In this document: piece after piece, positions 11,617 to 22,931 of the stretch | Layout of the letters: each line of letters begins with the position of its first letter | How positions within the stretch are numbered: the first letter of the stretch is position 1 | Source of the DNA: Obelidium mucronatum | Lineage: Eukaryota > Chytridiomycota > Chytridiomycetes > Chytridiales > Chytriomycetaceae | Assembly (NCBI GenBank): GCA_025765595.1 | Contig: JAIVFH010000007.1 | Coordinates: 186,001-250,000 of the forward strand | DNA length: 64,000 nt | Direction: 5' to 3' | The notes under the pieces: generated by a model | Seen by the model: only the letters and a program-made list of their open reading frames with translations | What the model was told of the DNA's origin: nothing | Databases searched by the model: none | Position numbers and translations under genes: made by a program

Positions 11617-13287
11617 TTATTCATTTGGACTCTGTAAAGGCAGCGGATATCATCTCATCCTTAACGAAAAAAATGAGTACCAAGGTCCCTCATAGCAACC
11701 CACACTCACCATATTCTTTTTGTTGCTTTCACGGGCAAGTTCTAGTGCTACGACAAACTAGAACAACAAAGAGAAAGGGTTACTTTTTTTTGTTGTCACT
11801 GTTTTGGCTAAAACTCAACGTTTGTTCTGTCTTGCTCAGAAGCACATCGTTTTTGAAGTTCGCCCATAATATAGTTGATATGTATAAACTTGGCATCGCG
11901 CTCCGCAGTTTCAGCACAGAGCAGTCGATCCTAATGACCATCGAAAAGGAAATGTGAGTAACCGTCATGATAAATCAGATGATGGGGATAAAATTACAGA
12001 AAACTCATCGCATAGTTGTTGAATCAAGTCTCCTGATCCAGCCAATGATGGAATCGTTGATATCGCTTGCTTAAATGGAGCAAATTGACGCAAGATCTGT
12101 TTATGCCGATCTGTAAAAGCCCTCTTTGTTGTGGAACCTTTTGATGAGCGAGGGGCAAGACTACTATAGAAATAATTCTTTCGAATTCATGGACAAGAAG
12201 ACAAAAAGATGAGGAACGAAATTACGAAACGAAATTTCTCTCTCTTTACCAAGTGAGCTCTGTTTTGCGTCTTGAATTTTTCCATGACTTCAATGACATT
12301 CCGCCGTTCCAACAAAGTACAAGAGTCCAACAGTTTATGTTTTAAGGATATAAATTGAATCATTAGGGCCTGAACTGTTTCTCGGTTGGATGCCGTTGAA
12401 AGAGCGACAATAACATCGAGCATTGTGTCCACATCGTGTGAGAGGCTGGATTACTGATTTTAAAGCCATTCTCGCCGATTCAATCTCGATCGGGCCATAT
12501 AAAGTGTTTGACGCGAAATTACTAGAGCTTGGGGATGAAAATGCAGATGCACTCGTATTTGTTACAGATGTGGACGTGGACCAAGACGGTTCTGTGGGAT
12601 TTGGATCCAAGTTCAACAAAGTCAAGAGTTCCACATCAGAATTCGGCCAAAAAAAATCAGCTGAACTTGATGCCGGTGGTAAGATCTCAAGATCCATGAA
12701 TTCAAGACCCCAGTCAAGCGCGTTATTTGTCGTGATTGGGTCATTCGATGCAGTTATTGTTTGTTCAACCGAATGAGTTCGATTCGCGAGCGATGCCTGT
12801 TCTAAATCAGCCACCTTCAATTCTAATTCCAGTATTTGATTCTGCAATTGTTCACAGTTCCGGCACGGCTCGTCAGTTCTCGGATTGTTCCGGGGAATCA
12901 TCATTGTCACCAGTTTCTGTCTCAATACAAGCCAATTTAACATCCGATGAAAGATGCATCTTTTGAAGAGTTGCATTCTCAGATTCCAGTTGAGTTATCC
13001 GTTCACGAAGCACTTGAGTTTCAGTCTGTGTTGATACACATGCAGATGACGGGGATGACCTCGAAGCCAGCAAAGCAGCAGTGAGTTCCGATACTTTCTG
13101 CTCCAGGTCACTGATGTGATTCTGCTTTCTGGTTCGCTTTTTGCCAAAGTTAACACACTTGAACAGTCCAATGGGAGTCTTGTCTTACGTAAGCCACTTG
13201 GGCAGCTTTGTTTTGCGCCGCTCTCTTCTCGAGATCTTTTCGGATGGGCGGCTTGCGTTTCTTTGTTGGAGTGTCGTTATTGGCCAT
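11617..13287 (-). CDS. bZIP-5: bZIP factor with CxxC and modules A and B, one frame break
   Basis: The ATG at 13287 starts a short exon with KRAAQNKAAQVAY. After an intron come RTRKQNHISDLEQKV and a long zipper, then (73-nt intron proposed) PCRNCEQLQNQ, and TLYGPIEIESARMALKS. Module A continues as LKHKLLDSCTLLERR but in another frame: near 12440-12452 one base must be dropped (between ATCCAG and CTCTCACAC), and no intron fits. The remaining exons are well preserved: NYFYSSLAPRS, ISTIPSLAGSG, ASEQDRTN and FVVALELARESNKKNM, ending at 11617. Conservation on both sides of the break argues for a sequencing error or a very recent lesion. Confidence 0.65.
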
Positions 13288-13372
13288 TTGAAATGTGTGG
13301 CTGACGTAATAAAGCCTATTTAAAGAACTTTTTATTTATCAAGGTAGAGTATTAAATAAATAAATGAATATA

Positions 13373-13885
13373 TTAATCACGCTTTTCCAGAGATAAAATT
13401 GAGTCTTTCAGCAAGCGATTCTGTTGCAAATGACCCCACGACAATGGTGAATCATTTGGGACTCCAGCGACTTGCTCCTTGAGAAGAACGTGTTCCTGGT
13501 GAAGACGCTCAAGCTGGCCTTTGAGACTGTGGGCTTTAGATTCAGACTCCTGCAGCAACAGAGACAGAGAAGTGTATTCTTGCTGCAGCGACTCGTGGCT
13601 TTGTTCAACTTCACTTTGTTCTTGAATTTGACCATGTCCACTTGACGCTTCTTCCAATTCTTTGACTTTCGCTTCAAGCTCTGCAATCTGTTTTGCCCTC
13701 CGCTCTCGAAGTGTTCGCTGGGCTTCCTTGTTTTGCAGAGCTCGCTTCGTGAGATTACGGCTGCTTTTCGTTGCCTTTGACGTTGCCTTTGATGAAGACG
13801 ATGCTTCGCTGGCTGAATCGTTTGAAGACCTGGGTGTTGCCCCTGCGCCTGGTGAGTTACAGGGAGGAGGATGTGGGTCGATCAT
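13373..13885 (-). CDS. bZIP-6: bare bZIP protein, 170 aa
   Basis: This is a single exon from the ATG at 13885. A Ser/Ala/Lys-rich start leads into the basic region LTKRALQNKEAQRTLRERRA (with N and R at the usual spacing), then heptads (IAELEAKVKELEEA). A second long coiled-coil stretch of Gln/Glu/Leu follows to the end (SLSLLLQESESKAHSLKGQL). Modules A and B and the CxxC pair are all absent. It could act as a dimerisation partner or competitor for the full-length neighbours. That is inference from the missing domains. No downstream exon with module sequence lies before the next gene. Confidence 0.8.
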   Translation of the reverse strand: MIDPHPPPCNSPGAGATPRSSNDSASEASSSSKATSKATKSSRNLTKRALQNKEAQRTLRERRAKQIAELEAKVKELEEASSGHGQIQEQSEVEQSHESLQQEYTSLSLLLQESESKAHSLKGQLERLHQEHVLLKEQVAGVPNDSPLSWGHLQQNRLLKDSILSLEKRD

Positions 13886-13946
13886 TGTGTATCTATTTTC
13901 ATGTTATTATTGTCTCTTCTTTTAAAGCACGTTTCTATGTAAATAT

Positions 13947-16224
13947 TTACAATCCTGCCAAAAACGCTTTTCCTTGTTGTCGTGCTGTATCAACTGCAAG
14001 GAGCACGGTCTTGCGCTCGTCACTGCTCTGGCACTGATCATGAATCAAGTTGAGGGCGATATTATACTCCAAGAAACGCTCCTCTCGGATTGCTTCAGTA
14101 GGTGCAAGAAGGTGTTGCTGTGGGGTGATACGTCAACAGCACAGAATGAAGTAAAAAAAACTTACCACAAACTGGAAACACAGGTTTGCCACTATTTCTG
14201 GAAATTCTTTCAAGGATGGTATTCCAACTAGTAGACTTCGAACTGGATCGAGCCGCTTCATCAATGCTTCGTGATTCAGTGACACAAAAGGCGGCGCACT
14301 GGCTGGCGTTATCAGACTTGCAATTGCTCGATAAATATGATTCTAAAGCATCAAAACAAAAATTAATACGAATCATAAGTTGGAGGTGTGTGTAACTATT
14401 TCATGACTCCAAACCTTGTGGTGCGGATATCTGGTCAGGAAAGTTTCGTGGCCTTCAACAAAGCAATGTCGATCGACAACGCCAAGACTATCCAAAATAT
14501 TTGACTTTAACGTAGAGTACGCTCTTAAACAGTTTCGGATCCCAATCTTGCTGTTGGAAGAAAATGCTGTCTGATTCAAATGTCTAGGAATTATAAATAG
14601 TCAAAACGGTGACTATCCAACAAACCCGTATTAATCCCAAAGTTTCTCGCAAGTCCTCCAGGCGAATAGGTATTGAACTCCAGCAGGATTCCAAATCGCT
14701 CAAATCTATGGGTCCATACAAGTCAACACATGATGCGATATGATCATCAATTTCCACGGGATTATTGGTTGGTATCGAATCACTTTGCATGTCAATTAGG
14801 AATTCGGCGCGTTGTATGTTATTCTTGCTTATGAAAGCATGTGCCTTAGCGCGGCCCATTTCTACGACAGTTAGCACGTTTTTCCGTTCAGCCGGATCCA
14901 CGCATATCTTGAATATTGAATTGATTGAAAATCCGTAAGCAAAGAACCAATCTTCACGCGTCTCATTTGTTGGCGCCAGTTCGAATTGCTGAAGAACAAA
15001 CAATGATAAAACAAAAGAAAAAAAAATTCAATAATAGTGTATAATTTGCAGTTTAGACTGACCACGAAACTTGTCAACATGTTTATAATTAAATGACTTT
15101 TATCAGTCAAGGAAGGTATTTCGGACAACTTATCAAGGAGGGGGCCAAGTTCCAAGAGCAACGCGTCATGTAGAGGCGACGTTATCGGAATTGAGGACAT
15201 TGGTTTAAAGCTAAAGGCGAGAGTGTACATGTAGTTCTAATTAAGTCAGAGATTGAACGTTTTTAACAACAAACAGGCTCATTAATTAAAAAGGTACTCA
15301 CAGCATGCTGTTTGTGGTTTGCGAAAAACGCTTCTTGAGCATCAACGTAAAGGTTTCGACTAATAATCCCAAGGTTATCCAATATTTTGCTTCGTTGTAA
15401 AGAGTGCTTCATGAGAACTTGACGCATCGCTGTGATGCTCGTGGACGAAAACATATCCTTTGATACATAGCTGCGTTAACGAAAGTATGGCGGTCGGTTT
15501 TCACCAAAGCCAACCTTCAAAAGTTTCAATACAATTGCCAAGTCCGTCTTGGGAATTCCGAGACCACCCCAACACGATTCCAAATCAGTCATAGCTATGG
15601 CACCGTATAAATTAACAGCCGAGACGATTTTCAGATCATAATTGACGCAATGACCGGCAGACTTCTTGAGCTCTTCAAGTTTCTGCAGTTGAAGATCCAC
15701 TATCCGAGCCACGAGCACGCTATTCTGGTCTTGAACTATAGGCGGAATTTCAGAACAGTATTTGCAGCCAGAAGAATCATTATTTTGATGCTGCGACAAG
15801 AGACAGTTTCTTTGAAGTGCTCCAATCACGTCCACTTGGAGTTCACCAACATGCATCCTTGACGCTTCCAAAGAATCTTTCAATTGTTTATTTCGAGTTT
15901 CGAGTTCTTTGATGCGATCGTAAGTTGCTGGTCTCTTTTTTACATTTTGGTTCAGACTTGGTTCAAACAAAACTAGATGTTTACCTCGGCAGTTTGAGGT
16001 GTTCCAGACTCTGAAGAAGAAATAATCGAAGAAAGTTCCGCTATCCGTTGTTCCAATGCTTCCACGTATCGCTTCTTGCGCTCTCTGAATGCGTGGTAAG
16101 GAAATGGACGAAGCAAGTAAACCCCCCGTAGCCTCACCTAGCAGCTGCTTGCGCCTTTCTATTTTGCATCTGTCTCTTTTCCGGATCCTTTCGAACATAT
16201 CTTGGTTTGTTGGTGCTCTCCATT
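13947..16224 (-). CDS. bZIP-7: bZIP factor carrying two complete A+B module sets
   Basis: The ATG at 16224 begins MESTNKPRYVRKDPEKRQMQ. The basic region (QNRKAQAAAR, intron, ERKKRYVEALEQRI) and zipper are followed by a CKYC pair. The first module set is NLYGAIAMTDLESCW, SKILDNLGIISRNLYVD, NYMYTLAFS, LSEIPSLTDKS and PAERKNVLTVVEMGRAKAH. The same exon then runs on without a stop through a linker into a second set: CVDLYGPIDLSDLESCW, SNILDSLGVVDRHCFVE, NHIYRAIASL, LVGIPSLKEFP and SSDERKTVLLAVDTARQQG, ending at 13947. All junctions found are GT-AG in phase 0 or 2. It is best read as a fusion of two neighbouring paralogues in which the second bZIP was lost. Confidence 0.7.
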
Positions 16225-16425
16225 TGATTGAAACCCCAAAAAAAGAAGATTGAAAAAGACCAATGACAAATCCTTTTTTTTTTCAACCATTCTGTGTTGT
16301 TCTATTGTAGTAAGCCACTTTTTTTGCATCATAGGGGAATATAGAGAGAGAGAGGAAAAAAAAAACGAGTTTCGCCGCACACAACACATAAAAAAAAACA
16401 CCCACACCCCTACTTTATAGATCTT

Positions 16426-17847
16426 CTACCATGACAGACTCTGCCCAACAGGCGTTATATTCATTCTCAATAAAAACGATTTTGCTTTCGCCCGGCCCAT
16501 TTCAACTACCGTCAGTACAGCTTTACGCTCCTCCTGATCTGCGCACGCATAGAATATCGCCTTGATGCACGGCAGGTATTCAAAGTACCAGTCTTCTTGA
16601 GAATCCTCAGTCGGTGCAAGAACGAATTGCTAAAATCCAAGGGGAAAAAAAACAAGCTTTTTTAATCAGGATCTCCCATCCCCCAAAAAAAAAAGTTTCC
16701 TTTTTACCACGTATGCAAACAGCAAATTGGTCACAAGTTCCGAACGATTCATCAAAGAAGCGATTTCCGATAATTTTTCATTAATGTGTCCTAACTCTAG
16801 AATCAGGGCGCAGAGAGTCTGAAGGAATCGGTTTTTGGGATTTGAATTTGGTGCCCAATGCAAACGCGTATTCCTTATTCAGAAATAAGTTCAAGTGGAC
16901 ACAATAAAAAAAAAACAGCAGAGGAGAGCGGAGGCAAACAGTTTTTACATTGTGTTGTGGATATCTTGCAAAGAACCGTTCCTGAGCTTCAAGGTATAGA
17001 CTACGCTCGACAATGCTCAGACTGTCAATTATTTTGGTTCGTAGCAAAGAATGCTTCAGAGTCGTATGGCGCATGGAAGATACACTTGATGTTGAATAAA
17101 TGTGCTTTTTTTTTGGGGTGTGATTTGAGACGGGTTGTTTCGCCAAACAAAAAGACTACAAAACGCGCCCCTGATTATTACCGTGAGACAAGCCAGAGAG
17201 TCTATTACATCGTTTTCTAGTATACAGATACTCTTCCAAGACTGTTCAAGATCACGCATATTCATCGGTCCAAATAAATCAATCGCCGAAATCACGTTTT
17301 GGTCGAATGGAATGGGATGAATTCCGTGCAGCCTTTGATGGGAAAGTTGTTGGCTTTGAAGCTCTATAATTCGCTCAATCTGGGACTGGTTATTCTCGTT
17401 TCTGGATGATTGGATTGTATGGAGACGTGATGATATCAATTCCTGTCGTAGCTCTGAACCGCTTTGCTCCAGACTGCGAACAGAGTCTTTTAAAAGCATA
17501 TTTTCGACTCGAAGCTGGTTGATTATCTGTTTTATATATAAGTTTGTCTGTTGGAAAACATGGCACAACCTCATCCCGGTTATCGAAGCCTTCTTTTGAT
17601 CCTGAAGACATCATGAGTTCTGATATTTTCTTCTCCAGGGACTCGATTTGTAGTTTCTTTCGCTCTCTATACTCAAACAATCAATCAAATTTGTTGAAGA
17701 CTGTCGTTCAAAAAAAAAAAACCTTGACGCTTTCTGAGACTCCCTGTTCTGAAGCAATCGCTTTTCTGGATCCTTTCGAATGTATTTGGGTTTCCGAGTC
17801 GTTTTCGTTCCACTTGAGGTGGTGGAAGAGACGGATTCTTGATCCAT
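16426..17847 (-). CDS. bZIP-8: bZIP factor with modules A and B, sister of bZIP-7
   Basis: The ATG is at 17847. The basic region reads PEKRLLQNRESQKASR, intron, ERKKLQIESLEKKI, the same split as in bZIP-7. The next exon has zipper-like heptads, then DLFGPMNMRDLEQSW. It continues with HIYSTSSVSSMRH and IIDSLSIVERSLYLEAQERF. Module B has LSEIASLMNRSELV and the final exon QFVLAPTEDSQEDWYF with EERKAVLTVVEMGRAKA, stop at 16426. No CxxC is present. The acceptor of the exon before LSEIASL is uncertain (two options near 16810 and 16870). It shares the QF.LAPT and VVEMGRAKA signatures only with bZIP-7. Confidence 0.75.
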
Positions 17848-17955
17848 TACTGGGTTGTTTGAGTAGTTCTAAAGATAGATTTAAAAATTGGTATTTCAAA
17901 ATTTCAAAAGCCATCGCGTCAAGAAAAAGGAGAAGTTCGATCCGTGATATTAATT

Positions 17956-18551
17956 CTAATGCTTCGTGATTGATGATATCACAAGAACACCATCAGACAC
18001 TGCCTTCACAACACAAGGCTGGTCTTGAGCCACAACCAAACACGGCGCATTCAACTGATTACCATCCGCCGCAACAAAGACTCCCTTATGAATATACACA
18101 AACACATAGGAATTCGACTCCACTTCCACTTCCCGTCCCGCTTCAACATTCCTCAGTTCAAAAAAAAAAATGGACCTTTGGCGCGACCCCAATCTCGCGC
18201 AACCATCACATTAAAGTCTCTGATAGAGCCACTGCCGAGCAGCTTGCAGTCCACTTTTACTTCGCCAGGAAACTCGAGTACTTTGCCAGGCTCAATAAGA
18301 CGGTGGTGGATGCTTCCGTCCTCAAACTCGAGTTCCATTCCGTGTTCTCCTTCGAGGATGGAAAGCTGTCGGTCTATTCCTGGGAAGAAGGAGAAGGGGC
18401 TTCCTTGTGACACTGTGGCTATTGAGAGGCGGAGGGCAAAATGGTCTGGTTTTAAAGGATGGGGAAGCTTGAACAGCTGTGTGGTTGTTCCGAGGCCGTT
18501 TAACCAGGGCATTGCGAGGAACGAGGAGCTGGGGATGATGGTGGTTGCCAT
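17956..18551 (-). CDS. HutD/Ves-like cupin protein, frame broken at an A11 run
   Basis: The ATG is at 18551. The N-terminal half matches the HutD/Ves family: PWLNGLGTTTQLF, LRLSIATVSQGSPFSFFPGI and LSILEGEHGMELEF are its conserved stretches. The second half (FFFELRNVEAGREVEVESN to the stop at 17956) lies in another frame. The two meet at the homopolymer 18160-18170 on the + strand (11 A); 12 would join them. With that base restored the protein is about 197 residues, normal for the family. HutD is linked to histidine use in bacteria, but the reaction of the fungal homologues is not known to me. It is the only non-bZIP gene inside the array. Confidence 0.75.
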
Positions 18552-18650
18552 GATTATTGGTTATTTATTATTTTTTGAATATTTATATATTTAAATCTAT
18601 ATTTTCCGCAAATAACATTAAGTTTCCGCTTTTCTTGTTTCCGTTTTTTA

Positions 18651-20452
18651 TCATTTGATCTTCACGGGGTCCTTGTTCACAAACGGTGCAAACTCATCTG
18701 CCCATCGTCGATTACTCTCCCGTGCCACCTCCATCGCAAGCATCAACTTTTTGCGATCCTCTTCAGTTTGACACAACAGCTGCAACTGTCCAGATACACC
18801 CAAAAAGTCAATGTACTTTTCTTCCTTCTCAGCCTTGTTTGTATACAGCGATTGGTTTGCAAATTCTAGGCACAACTGATCAATCAAGTCTTCGCTGTTT
18901 GTTAACGAGGGAATCGCGATTGCTAATTGCTTGAAAGTTTTGAGTTGGTTCAAGACTTTTCGTTGGACTTCCGCATTCGATTTTGAGTTGGACATGTTTT
19001 GATAAAAGTGGTTCTATCAAGGAGGAAAAAAAAAGAGTAAGCACAAAAAAACATAAGAATGTTAAAAAAAAGAATAATTACAAAGTGTTGGAGTCCCAGT
19101 TTGACTTTAAATTCTTCAATGATTTCAATAACTTGCGCACGTTCCAAAATGTTCACGAGATCTAGAATTTGGTGTTTCAAGGCAATAGACCGCACCATAT
19201 CGCGTCTTAACGCTTTACGGTTCGAGCATTTTGTCAGAGTCTAAAAAAAAAATCCCAATTGTTCAAAAAATTTTGCCATCCACGTGACCCAATAGCAAAA
19301 AAAAAAGGAATGATTACCACTACAAGATCTACAAGCTCGTCCACATGCTTGCAGTTGCTTAACGTTGGTACCGCCTTTAATGCGTATCGATAGGCTTCCA
19401 CCTTGAGGGGTCCATATAAATCCGCAGACGGAACAATCTTGTCGCTTACGTCGACATCCACCCAATCATCGGAGCCAGATGTGGACGTTTCCCTTCCCAC
19501 TGATTCGGGGTTTGCAGATGATGATGATGGTGGAGAGGGCGATAGTGAGTCCGAAAAGGGAGGAGTCCGCCGTAAGTTTGGGTGGCTCATTATCCGATGC
19601 AAGAGTTTGTTGTGCTTCTGAAGGGGGGATACAGAGCCACCTCCTTGCAAAAAGTATTGCTGCTGTTGCTGCTGTTGTGGAATTGACGGTGTGACTGTGG
19701 CCAAGTGCGGGAAGGTAGGCCGCTGAGGGCTTAAACTAACAGGTCGGGAATCGGGAGCCATCGTTACGACCGCAAGCGACTGGACAGACGCCTGCAGCGT
19801 AGTGCACTCGAGCTCTAGCTGGGTAACTTTGACTTCCAGGTCCTTGTTCAGCTTCATGCATTCCGCAGTTTTCGCCTGTTCGATGCTGCACTGCTGGCAC
19901 ACGGGGGCTTCTTCCGGCTTCTTTCCAAAGTCGAAGGGGGTATTAATCTTGCGCAGCAGCTGGTTTTCATGCTCTAGCTCAGTGATGCGCGAGCGCAGTG
20001 CCTTTGGGAAAGCAAGGTTAGAGTTCGAATTGGGGCAACATTTTGACGTCATCGCCGATAACTCCGCCCACCTTTGCCTCCTCGTTCGGGTTCGCAGCGC
20101 CCAGCAGCGCCTTGTACTCGTCCAGCTTCTCCTCGAGCTCCTTGACGTAGTGCACCCGCCGCTCCCTGGGTAACCTGGTTAGTCTGGCCAAGTAAGTCCT
20201 GAGTAAGTCCGGTGCTCACCGGAAGTTGCGCTGCGCCAGGCGGTTCTGCTGCGTGCGCCGCTCGAGCGTGTTTCCCGGCGCCTTCTTGCGGCCGCGCTTC
20301 TGCTTCGGCCGCGCTTCGAGCTGCTGCAGCGCCGCTGCCGCTGCCGCTGCCGCTGCCGGGCCCGGTGCCGCTTCGGCCCCGCTGCTGTCCCCCTCGCTAT
20401 CCTCGTCCGGATCCATGCTCTCGGACCTCGACCGCTTCGGCTGAGGGCTCAT
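18651..20452 (-). CDS. bZIP-9: bZIP factor with CxxC and full modules A and B
   Basis: The ATG at 20452 opens a strikingly GC-rich exon with a poly-Ala run. The basic region is TQQNRLAQRNF then ERRVHYVKELEEKL, with the Arg codon split by an intron. After a second intron come ALRSRITELEHENQLLR and a CQQC pair, a Gln7 run, and DLYGPLKVEAYRYALKAVP. The next exon is TLTKCSNRKALRRDM with LKHQILDLVNILERAQ. The last exon begins NHFYQNMSNSK and runs through IAIPSLTNSEDLIDQLC and CQTEEDRKKLMLAMEVARES to the stop at 18651. All junctions keep the frame. This is a reference copy for the array. Confidence 0.85.
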
Positions 20453-20669
20453 TGCTGCTGCTTTCTAACAGAGAAAAACTTGTCGATGTGTTGGGGCTTG
20501 AAAAATTTCCGAGTGAGGAGTTTCAAATCGGCCTAAATTTTCTTGCTGTTTGGGTGGAAGAGCTTAAAGTTCGAACGAGATGGAGTAAAAATCAACGTGG
20601 ATATTTGAAAACTCAGTTATTATGTTTGTTTTTTTTGTGTTTGGATCCCAGTTTCTTTCCTTTTTTTAT

Positions 20670-22765
20670 TTATTCATGGATCTTGGTTTCCACAAAGGCA
20701 TATTCATCCATATACTTGCGCGTCCTCTCACGTGCAATCTCCATCGCAAGCATAAACCGAGTACGTTCTTCCTCTGTGCCACACATTGCTTGAATCTGTC
20801 CCGTAAGTCCCATCATGTACACAAACTTGTCCTCCTTTTGCAATGGATCCGAAACCAGCATTTGCGTTGAAAACTCAAAACACAGTTCATCAATAAGGCT
20901 GGTGGCGCTTTGAAGTGATGGAATCGCTTTCACGGTTTCATTGAATGGTTTCAAGGTTGTTAGGATCTTTGTTTGTGCTTCGGTTGGTGGTTGGCTTGCC
21001 AATGAGTCGGGCCTTCCAATCAAGAGGTTCTGGTAAAAGTGATTCTTTTTTTTTTTTCAAATGTTAAAAAGATTTTAAAAGTTAATAGCCGAATACATGT
21101 TTCATGGAACAAAAAAAGTATGGTCACCATGTGATTTCGATGCTGCGTTCGAAAGAGCTCAAAGATTTCAATCACTTGTTGCCTCTCCATTACGTGTACG
21201 CATGCATCCATCAATCGATGTTTTACTGCATACAATCGCACCATCAACTTTTTGTTCATCCTTCGGCTTGAGCATTTGGACAGGGCCTGAACAACACCAT
21301 CACCCCAAAAAAGTAATTAAAAAAAATCAGAACAAAAATCGGATACAGAGGAATTCAAAAAAAAAAAAAAAGAATCAATACAAACAATAAGAATATCCAT
21401 CAATTCGTCCACATATTTAGAGCTCTCAGAAAGCGCCGGGATTCTCTTCAACGCAAACCGCTGTGCTTCGACATGTACGGGGCCAAACAAATCAACCGCT
21501 GGGACGAGAACCTCTCCGTTTCTAGCCACATCGTACCAATCATCTGACCGCGGAGACGTTGGAACTGTGAGTGGCGTATGTGGAGTTCGTAATGAGGGTG
21601 GTTGTGGTTGCGGTGAGCCAGTATAAGACCGAAGGTCGTTTTTCAAATGTATCATTGGTTGCTGTTGTTGCTGGTGCTGCTGCTGTTGAATGTTTGAGAA
21701 ATTTGCTGCTGAAGAGAATGGCATGGTGGTGGTGGTCTGAAGAGGTCGCATTGGTAGTGCAATATTTGGGGTTATCAAAGTCGATGAAGGATTCATAAAG
21801 TCTTGATTAAGACCTAATGAGAGTGGCGATATCACTGCTGCTGATCCTATGGGGACACTCAACGGACTATGGTGTTGTGGTTGCGGCGACTGTCCAAGAA
21901 TACTGATGGCTATTCGCAAATTATTGCACTCGGATTGGAGGTCAAAGACTTTCAACTCCAATTCCTGGTTTCGTGACGCGATTTCTTTGGTCCTCAGCTT
22001 CTCTGCAGTGCATTGAGTACACGCGGTATACGTCGGTGGATTCGGTGCAAGAGTATTATTGTTGGTTTCCTTTTTAAGATTTTGGTTTTCTTGTTCAAGT
22101 TCAGAGACACGCTTTGTCAATGCCTTAAAAGACAAACACAATATATAAGTTGAACAAGAAACAAATAAACCAAACAGCAATTAAACCCCCCCGCACGTAC
22201 CAAAATATCTCCAGTGACAGACAGTTGAGGGTTCCCAGATATGATTTCCGTCAGCTCTTCGATTTTCTGTTCCAATTCCTTAACATAGTTCTGCTTCCTC
22301 TCTCTTGAAATAAAAAAAAAAAAAATTAAAAAAAAAAACCAAGAATCAAAACCCACTATCCACATAAAAGAGATCTTAATCTATTCATACCGAAACAGTC
22401 GTTGAGCGATCCTGGATGGGAATCAATAAAAAAAAAAAAAAGGTAGGTACTAGGATCAGCGAAAACTGAATTTGTTCACCACCACCACCACCAAACCTAT
22501 TCTGAGCCGTTCGTTTATCCGCCGGTTTCGTATTCACTTGTTTCCGTCCTGGCTTCTTTCGAGTCTTTTGCCCTCCCGTAGAAGTGGAAGTTGTTGGACT
22601 CCCTCCACCATCCGTGTCCTCCATCATGTCTTGGTGGTGGTCGTGGTGGAGATGATCTGGCTCGTGCTCACTGCCGCTACTAATGTCATCCTCCATTCCT
22701 TCGTATTTGACGTTTCGCACTCGTTTGGTTCCAGAGTTGGTTGCCACTGACTCGCCAGTGTTCAT
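20670..22765 (-). CDS. bZIP-10: bZIP factor with CxxC and full modules A and B
   Basis: The ATG is at 22765. Exon 1 ends KPADKRTAQNR. A tiny exon of about 22 nt supplies IAQRLFR, and the third exon gives ERKQNYVKELEQKIEELTEI. The next exon starts ALTKRVSELEQENQNLK, carries a CTQC pair, Gln/His-rich linkers and DLFGPVHVEAQRFALKRIP. Module A continues ALSKCSSRRMNKK and HRLMDACVHVMERQQ. Module B starts near the LLIGRPDSL stretch, with VKAIPSLQSATSLIDELC and CGTEEERTRFMLAMEIARER, stop at 20670. It is the closest relative of bZIP-9 by motif and exon layout. Confidence 0.85.
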
Positions 22766-22888
22766 TTTTTCGAATAGTTTATAAATTGTTATTTTGTCTA
22801 TTTTTGGAAAAAGTATAAGTATAAGTGTATTAATCTGTTATATTTTATTATGACAAGAAAAAAAGTATGATGGATTATGTATATGTAT

Positions 22889-22890
<2 letters not shown>

Positions 22891-22922
<32 letters not shown>
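22891..22922. repeat. TG dinucleotide microsatellite, 16 units
   Basis: A pure TG run just downstream of the bZIP-11 stop, in the spacer before bZIP-10. Likely polymorphic and non-coding. Confidence 0.9.
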
Positions 22923-22923
<1 letters not shown>

Positions 22924-22931
22924 CGAAGACA

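Noticed and set aside
12335..12976. bZIP-5 has a second frame break before the CRNC segment
   Set aside because: A 73-nt GT-AG intron (donor after the SSD codons, acceptor before PCRNC) explains that frame change, so only the break near 12440 is kept.
22891..22922. TG run as a regulatory Z-DNA element
   Set aside because: It is a plain microsatellite; nothing in the sequence supports a regulatory role here.
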